Assembly (NCBI RefSeq): GCF_005239095.1
Contig: NZ_SZUA01000002.1
Coordinates: 806,001 to 870,000, forward strand
Source: Luteimonas gilva
Lineage (GTDB): Bacteria > Pseudomonadota > Gammaproteobacteria > Xanthomonadales > Xanthomonadaceae
Direction of reading: 5' to 3'
DNA: 64,000 nucleotides
Shown: positions 59,210-64,000 of the stretch, in pieces
How positions within the stretch are numbered: the first letter of the stretch is position 1
How the letters are laid out: each line of letters begins with the position of its first letter
Program-made: the position numbers and the translations under genes
Notes under the pieces: generated by a model
The model's input: only the letters and a program-made list of their open reading frames with translations
The model's database searches: none
What the model was told of the DNA's origin: nothing

Positions 59210-62062
59210 TCAGGCCGTCGGCAACGGCGTAGCGCCGTATTTGGCGATCAACGCGTCGATCTGGCCGACGGTGCGGGGCATGTCCATCACTGTCACCGGG
59301 CCGGTCGTGGTGTTCACGGTGCCGGTGGATTCGACCACGCGAGTGTCCGTGCCCAGCTTGGTCACGTCGCCGTCGAACTCGTCGAGCGTGTGGTGCGCCC
59401 AATCGCGCACATGCTCCAATTGGTCCAGCGGCATATCGTTCAGCCACTTCGCGAATTGCGCCTGCTGGGCCGGATTGGACAGATCGTAGCCTTTGTTCTG
59501 CGCGTACTGCGCCAGCAGCGTGACCGGGCTCCAGCCTTCGCCGCTCTGATCGACCAGCGCTTTTGCGGTATCGGGATCGAGATTCGCGTTCTGCAGGAAC
59601 TTCGCCGACGTGTCGTTCATGTGCAGGTTCGAATGATCGACGCGATCCTTGACCGTCAGCCCCAGCGTCGCGACGGCGACCAGGCCGATGCCGACCGGGC
59701 CCGCCCACGCGCCGATGCCGAGCGATGCGGCGAAACTCGTTCCCGACAACGCCGCCAGCGTGCCGCCGGCCGCACTGGTGGCGTACAGGCCGCCCTTGAT
59801 CGGATCCGCCGCCGCGCCGTTCGCGCCGCGGAAACTGTCGACCGCGGCCCAAGCATCGAAGCCGGCGGAGAGCAATCCGAACACGCGGTCGGCGCGGGTC
59901 AGGCGGCCCTGATCCAACGCGGAACCGTCGTAGGCGCGGTTGCCCGCACCGAAATGGCCGAGCGTGGAATTCTCCGCGACGAGCCCCATGCCCAAGGCCA
60001 GTTCCGCGCCTTTCTGGCCCAGGCCGGCGGCGCTGACGATGGCGTTGAGATCGTTGCGGTCGGTAACGCTGAACTGGCCGTCGTTCGCTTTGCCGAGCGT
60101 GTTGAGGAAGCCGACGGTGGCGAAGCCCAATCCGACCGTGCGCAAGATCTGTCCGGCAGGTTGATTCTTGTCGAAGGCGGGTTTTGCGCCTTCGTGGGTC
60201 AGCCTGTCGTTCAAATTGTTCATCGCGTCGGCGTGAAGCTTCAGCTTCTGCACGATGTCCTGGGTGGTGTCGCCCGCCGCCGGCAGCGTTTTCTTCAGGT
60301 TGTCGACCAGGTCGGTGTAGGTCTTGAACTTGCCGCCTTCCAGGTCGATGCCGATCAATCTGGCGAAGGTGGGATCCTTCAAGCGCTCGATCGCCGCCTC
60401 GGCCTTGGCGATGCTGGCCGGATTGCGCACGTCGTAGCCTTGCGCCGCGCTCAGCACGTTGTTGCGGACGTAGGCGTTGGCGAATTCCTTGCCCAGCTTG
60501 AGGAATTGCTCGCCGCCCTTGGCCCCGTAGGCCAAGTTCTGCATCAGCCGCTTGCCGGCTTGGGTGTCGACGTATTCGGGATGCTTGTTCAGCGCCAGGC
60601 TCACCGCGTAACGGCTGGACTGGTCGCCGAGAATCTTGTCGATGGTGCCGTTGGCGGCATCCATGCGTCCGGAAAGGCGCAGCGTGTCGAACTGATCGAG
60701 CAGCTTCAGGCCGTCCGCGGCGATCTTGTCTTCCATGCCCTGGACTTTCTTCTCCCAGTCCGGGCCCTTGTCGGCGATGTATTGCTTGATCGCCTGGTCG
60801 AGCTGCTGCGGCGTCATCGAAGCGCCGGCGTTGTTGATCAGCCAATTCAGCTCTTCGGTTTCCTTGGCCAGCTTGTCGACGTCGCCCTTCAGGCCATTGG
60901 CGTACATCCGCACGCCTTCCAGCGTGGATTGCAGGACGCGGTTCTGGCTGTCGGGACCGCCGATGCGCGCGGCGATCGCCAGCGGCAGGTCGGGCGAAGC
61001 GCCTTGCGCGACGGCCATGTGGATCTGGGTGGTGTCCAGCTTCAGTTCGGCCATGCGGTCGATCAGCAGGCTGCCGCGTTCGCTACTGCTGTCCAGCGAG
61101 CCGGCCAGGCGCACCAGCGCATTGGTGCCTTCGATGCCGATGTGGCCTTGGCCGTAGCCGTCGTCCTTGTAGCCGGCTTTTTCCAGCGCGGCGATTTCGC
61201 GTTCGGCCAAGGCTTGAGTGATGCGCGGGTCGGCGCCGGCCGATATTTTTTCCAAGCGGGTGAGGCTGTCCAAAGCTTCGGCGGCGCCGTTGTAACTGCT
61301 TTCCGGCACGCCGTCCTTGATCGGCGCGATGAACTCCGGCGCCACGCGCGTATCGATCAAGTTGGCGAATTCCGCGCTGTCCAACAGCTTGGTCTGCGCT
61401 TCCGGGGACAGCTTGGACAAGGAGCCGTTAAGCGATTCGATCACGCCGCGCGCGTCGGGCTTGGCGCTCGCATCGGCCAGCGCGGTTTTCACTTCCTGGT
61501 CGGTCTGGGTTTCGGCGACGGCCGCCTTCACCGCGGCTTGCGCGGCGGGATCGTTGGCGTAGCGCTGCGCCAGCGCATCGCCGTATTGTTGGATGTTGGC
61601 CGCATCGATCGGCTTTCCGTCGGCCTGCAAGCCGGCGCGGATGGCGTCGCCGACGGCGGTTTCCACTTTGTCGCCCGTACTGGCGACCAATTGCTGCTGC
61701 GCCGCGATCTGGTCGGCGGGCCAGGACGCGTTGCCGTTCTGGCCGGAAGTCGCCTGCATCGCCGCCAAGTTGTCCTGCGCCAGCAGGTGGTCTTTCAGCG
61801 CCGTGTCGACTTTCGCCTGTTCCGGCGTCGCCGGCACGGTTGGCTCGGGATGCTGTTTGATCGTCGGCAGGATCAGCGTGTCGCCGGGACTGATCTGGTC
61901 CGGCTTGTCGAGTTTGTTGCGTTCGGCGATTTGCCGCGCGTCCAGGCCGTAGGGCTGGCCGATCTCGGTCAGCGTCTCGTTCGCTTCGACTTCGTGGACG
62001 GTTTCCTGCGGCTGCGGCGGCGGAACGTTGACGGGCGGCTTAACGCCATCGGGATAGGACAT
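59210..62062 (-). CDS. Very large LysM protein with HrpK/HrpF-like C-terminal hydrophobic region (no signal peptide)
   Basis: A 950-residue protein. LysM domain at about residues 22-66 (VHEVEANETLTEIGQPYGLD, ARQIAERNKLDKPDQISPGD, TLILP), then about 650 residues of helical, Ala/Gln-rich repeats without a known domain. Near 725-803 there is a hydrophobic, glycine-rich segment (DRVFGLLSAGFDAWAAVDSF; GLYATSAAGGTLAALSGTSF; WAGPVGIGLVAVATLGLTV) and after it a soluble tail. This is the layout of type III translocator/effector proteins such as HrpK, HrpF and NolX, which use such a late segment to enter the host membrane (resemblance from memory only). No signal peptide, and no T3SS, T4SS or T6SS gene is near. 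ATG 62062 has a GAGGA upstream. Confidence 0.55.
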   Translation of the reverse strand: MSYPDGVKPPVNVPPPQPQETVHEVEANETLTEIGQPYGLDARQIAERNKLDKPDQISPGDTLILPTIKQHPEPTVPATPEQAKVDTALKDHLLAQDNLAAMQATSGQNGNASWPADQIAAQQQLVASTGDKVETAVGDAIRAGLQADGKPIDAANIQQYGDALAQRYANDPAAQAAVKAAVAETQTDQEVKTALADASAKPDARGVIESLNGSLSKLSPEAQTKLLDSAEFANLIDTRVAPEFIAPIKDGVPESSYNGAAEALDSLTRLEKISAGADPRITQALAEREIAALEKAGYKDDGYGQGHIGIEGTNALVRLAGSLDSSSERGSLLIDRMAELKLDTTQIHMAVAQGASPDLPLAIAARIGGPDSQNRVLQSTLEGVRMYANGLKGDVDKLAKETEELNWLINNAGASMTPQQLDQAIKQYIADKGPDWEKKVQGMEDKIAADGLKLLDQFDTLRLSGRMDAANGTIDKILGDQSSRYAVSLALNKHPEYVDTQAGKRLMQNLAYGAKGGEQFLKLGKEFANAYVRNNVLSAAQGYDVRNPASIAKAEAAIERLKDPTFARLIGIDLEGGKFKTYTDLVDNLKKTLPAAGDTTQDIVQKLKLHADAMNNLNDRLTHEGAKPAFDKNQPAGQILRTVGLGFATVGFLNTLGKANDGQFSVTDRNDLNAIVSAAGLGQKGAELALGMGLVAENSTLGHFGAGNRAYDGSALDQGRLTRADRVFGLLSAGFDAWAAVDSFRGANGAAADPIKGGLYATSAAGGTLAALSGTSFAASLGIGAWAGPVGIGLVAVATLGLTVKDRVDHSNLHMNDTSAKFLQNANLDPDTAKALVDQSGEGWSPVTLLAQYAQNKGYDLSNPAQQAQFAKWLNDMPLDQLEHVRDWAHHTLDEFDGDVTKLGTDTRVVESTGTVNTTTGPVTVMDMPRTVGQIDALIAKYGATPLPTA

Positions 62063-62184
62063 GGCGTGATCCTCGAAGGAAAGCGCAAGTACAACAGCGC
62101 GCTAGAGGAGCGGCCAGATGGGGGACGCCCCAGTGCGTTTTGTCATCGCCTTGAAACGTCGGCATGCGTCCGGCACTGCGTCGC

Positions 62185-62206
62185 AAAAAAGCGCGATGCG
62201 CGATCG
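62185..62206 (-). terminator. Weak possible terminator after rbsK
   Basis: In the rbsK direction: CGCG-CAT-CGCG then CTTTTTTG. The stem is short with a 3-base loop, so the signal is weak. Lies in the 160-base gap before the LysM gene. Confidence 0.3.
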
Positions 62207-62225
62207 GAGGAATGCCGATCCGGGA

Positions 62226-63194
62226 TCAGGCCGCGCCGAAACGCTCGGCCAGATCGCTGCGCCGCGGCATCGCCGCGGCCGCGCCGTGGCGTTCGGTGGA
62301 CAGCGCGGCGTAACGCGTCGCGAAGCGGACGCGGGTCGCGAAAGGAGCGTCGCCGCCTTCGGCCAGCGAAGCGGCCAAGGCGCCGTTGAAGGCGTCTCCG
62401 GCGCCGGTGGTGTCGACCGCGCGCACTTGCTCGGCGGGGATGCGGTAGTACGCGCTTTCGTCGCCGCGCAGCGCGCCGGCCGGATGCGAGACGAAACAGC
62501 CGCTCGCGCCCAGCGTCACGACGACGCTGGCCTCGGGCGCCAGTTCGCGGCAGAAAGCGTGCAGGCGCGCCTGGTCCAGCGCGGCGATCGCATCGCCGTC
62601 GACGCGCTCGCCGACGTGGCGCGCGAGCAGCGCGGCGAATTCGGTTTCGTTCGGCGTGAGGATGTCGACCGCGGCCTTCAATTCGGCAGTCACCGTCGCA
62701 TTGGCCGGCGCCGGATTCAGCAGCGCGACCGCGCCGCCGGCGCGCGCGGCGCGCATCGCCGCGAGCACGGCGTCGGGGGGCGATTCCAACTGCGCCAGCA
62801 CCACCGCCGCGGTCGCGAGCGTATCGCGCTGGGCTTGGATGAAATCCTCGGACAACTCGGCGTTGGCGCCGGCGCCGATCACGATGCTGTTGCGGCCTTC
62901 GCCGTCGACGTAGATGCCGGCGGTGCCGGTCGGCCGCACGCTGCGCTGGTCGCGCAAGTCGATGCCGTCGGCCGCGGCCAGCGAACGCGCGAGCTGGCCG
63001 CCGAGGTCGTCGCCGAGCGCGCAGACGAAAGCCGTGTCCGCACCGGCGCGCCGCGCGGCGACGGCCTGGTTGAAGCCTTTGCCGCCCGGGCCGGTGGCGT
63101 ATTCGCCGCTCAGCGTTTCGCCGGCGCGGGGCAGGGCCGGCGTGGTCCAGACGTGATCGACGTTGAACGAACCTACGACTACGACTTTCCCCAT
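62226..63194 (-). CDS. rbsK: Ribokinase
   Basis: A 322-residue PfkB-family sugar kinase. N terminus VVVGSFNVDHVWTTPALPRA, G(P)GGKGFNQAVAARRAGAD near residue 40, NPAPANATVTAEL, and the catalytic anion-hole motif DTTGAGDAFNGALAASLAEG. It phosphorylates ribose (or another pentose/nucleoside sugar) at the 5-hydroxyl. It starts one base after the nucleoside-transporter stop on the same strand, so the two form a nucleoside-salvage operon. Slightly longer than E. coli RbsK (309 residues). Confidence 0.92.
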   Translation of the reverse strand: MGKVVVVGSFNVDHVWTTPALPRAGETLSGEYATGPGGKGFNQAVAARRAGADTAFVCALGDDLGGQLARSLAAADGIDLRDQRSVRPTGTAGIYVDGEGRNSIVIGAGANAELSEDFIQAQRDTLATAAVVLAQLESPPDAVLAAMRAARAGGAVALLNPAPANATVTAELKAAVDILTPNETEFAALLARHVGERVDGDAIAALDQARLHAFCRELAPEASVVVTLGASGCFVSHPAGALRGDESAYYRIPAEQVRAVDTTGAGDAFNGALAASLAEGGDAPFATRVRFATRYAALSTERHGAAAAMPRRSDLAERFGAA

Positions 63195-63195
63195 A

Positions 63196-64000
63196 TCAGG
63201 TGCCGACCCACGTCAGCACGCCGGCGATGGTCGCGGTCATGAAGGTCGCGATCGAACCGCCCAGCACCGCACGCAAGCCGAACTTGGCCAGGTCGTGCCG
63301 GCGTTCGGGCGCCAGTCCGCCGATGCCGCCGATCTGGATCGCGATCGAACTGAAATTGGCGAAGCCGCACAGCGCGTACGTGGCGATCAAGCGGCCTTGA
63401 TCGCTCAGCGCGACGCCCGGCACCTGCCCGGCGATGATCTTGCTCAGCTCGCTGTAGGCGATGAATTCGTTGAGCACGATCTTCTGGCCGATCAGGCCGC
63501 CGACGGTGACCGAGTCCTGCCACGGCACGCCGATCACCCAAGCGATCGGGGCCATGATCCACCCCAGGATCACGCCCAAATCGAGTGGACGGCCGATCGC
63601 GCCGGCGATGCCGGTGGCGTCGCCGATCGCCTGGATCGGCCAGTTCAACAGCGCGATCAGCGCGGTGAAGGCCAGCAGCATCGCGCCGACGTTCAAGGCC
63701 AGCTTGAGGCCGTCGCCGGCGCCGGCCGCGGCCGCGTCGATCACGTTGGTGGTGGTCTTTTCGACCTCCATTTTCACCGTGCCGCGGGTCAGCGGCTCGC
63801 CGACTTCCGGTACCAGGATCTTGGAGATCACCAGCGTCGCCGGCGCAGCCATGATCGAGGCGGTCAACAGATGCTTGGCGAAGAACGCCTGTTGCACGGG
63901 ATCGCCGCCGCCCAGCATCAATACGTAGGCGCCGAGCACGCCGCCGGCGATGTGCGCCATGCCGCCGACCATCACCGTCAGCAGTTCGGATTGGGTCATC
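63196..64000 (-). CDS. nupC: Concentrative nucleoside transporter (NupC/CNT family), truncated at window edge
   Basis: C-terminal 267 or so residues of a CNT-family nucleoside/H+ or Na+ symporter. Visible: MTQSELLTVMVGGMAHIAGG, AKHLLTASIMAAPATLVISK, GDGLKLALNVGAMLLAFTAL, IGQKIVLNEFIAYSEL and CGFANFSSIAIQIGGIGGLA, the last two being the family's hallmark (the IGxKxxxNEFVAY and CGFxNxxSIxI motifs). The internal Met at the edge is not the start: the full protein is about 420 residues and continues beyond base 64000. Operon with rbsK. Confidence 0.93.
   Translation of the reverse strand, partial: MTQSELLTVMVGGMAHIAGGVLGAYVLMLGGGDPVQQAFFAKHLLTASIMAAPATLVISKILVPEVGEPLTRGTVKMEVEKTTTNVIDAAAAGAGDGLKLALNVGAMLLAFTALIALLNWPIQAIGDATGIAGAIGRPLDLGVILGWIMAPIAWVIGVPWQDSVTVGGLIGQKIVLNEFIAYSELSKIIAGQVPGVALSDQGRLIATYALCGFANFSSIAIQIGGIGGLAPERRHDLAKFGLRAVLGGSIATFMTATIAGVLTWVGT

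Noticed and set aside
59390-62389. A 999-codon plus-strand frame antisense to the 950-residue LysM gene
   Set aside because: The minus strand has a LysM motif and a ribosome-binding site; the other strand has none.

Overview
The window is ordinary high-GC chromosomal DNA from a gammaproteobacterium, most probably of the Xanthomonadaceae/Lysobacteraceae (Lysobacter-like). The evidence is the high-GC codon use, a lower-glycolysis cluster (transketolase, gap, pgk, pyk, class I aldolase), a REP-associated tyrosine transposase with many matching REP-type inverted repeats, and the general gene complement. The genus is an inference from gene content; no 16S gene is present. I see no prophage, CRISPR array, integrase or plasmid genes.

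Layout. 1-9449: 3' part of transketolase, a REP-associated transposase between two REP pairs, a long acetyl-CoA hydrolase/transferase, a three-gene sulfur-detoxification-like operon with overlapping stops and starts (persulfide-dioxygenase-like hydrolase, small molybdopterin-domain lipoprotein, TauE/SafE exporter), an S1/P1 nuclease, gap, and a membrane protein of unknown function. 9551-17533: pgk, three tandem tiny secreted proteins, a GNAT, pyk, three paralogous secreted proteins around fba. 17588-29625: a membrane-anchored protein with two L7/L12-like domains, a beta-lactamase-fold hydrolase, cysK, an RND efflux pair, a GNAT/TrmH/methyltransferase string, an M28 peptidase and mscL. 29657-43106: FAH-family enzyme, Rieske protein, GlcG-like protein, SLC13 permease, trmB-thiG-thiS, an autotransporter GDSL esterase, tRNA-Gly(CCC), RimK and its protease partner, a two-component system and ilvE. 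43316-51666: the methyl cycle (metF, ahcY with an S-adenosylhomocysteine riboswitch, metK), interrupted by two large proteins of unknown function. 51884-58052: lipid genes (OlsF-like fusion, LpxH-like phosphoesterase, a frameshifted YdjM-like membrane hydrolase, a CdsA/PlsC/CDP-alcohol transferase operon). 58053-64000: dusB, a 950-residue LysM protein, ribokinase and the start of a nucleoside transporter.

Most intriguing material. (1) Three large proteins with no signal peptide, at 46086 (HrpF/NolX-like Asp-Gly repeats), 48422 (LysM) and 59210 (LysM plus a late hydrophobic segment). They resemble secreted translocator or effector proteins but have no secretion machinery nearby. (2) A three-copy 7-bp tandem repeat that puts the membrane hydrolase at 54543 out of frame exactly as one extra copy would. 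(3) A CDP-alcohol phosphotransferase with two of four signature aspartates replaced by Asn, in an operon with plsC and cdsA. (4) REP-like elements, nearly all in gene 3' regions, several of which supply the stop codon or last residues of the adjacent gene.

Limits. All domain and family assignments come from reading the translations and from memory of the families; no database search was possible. Start codons were chosen from reading frame, Shine-Dalgarno spacing and overlaps and may be off by a few codons.
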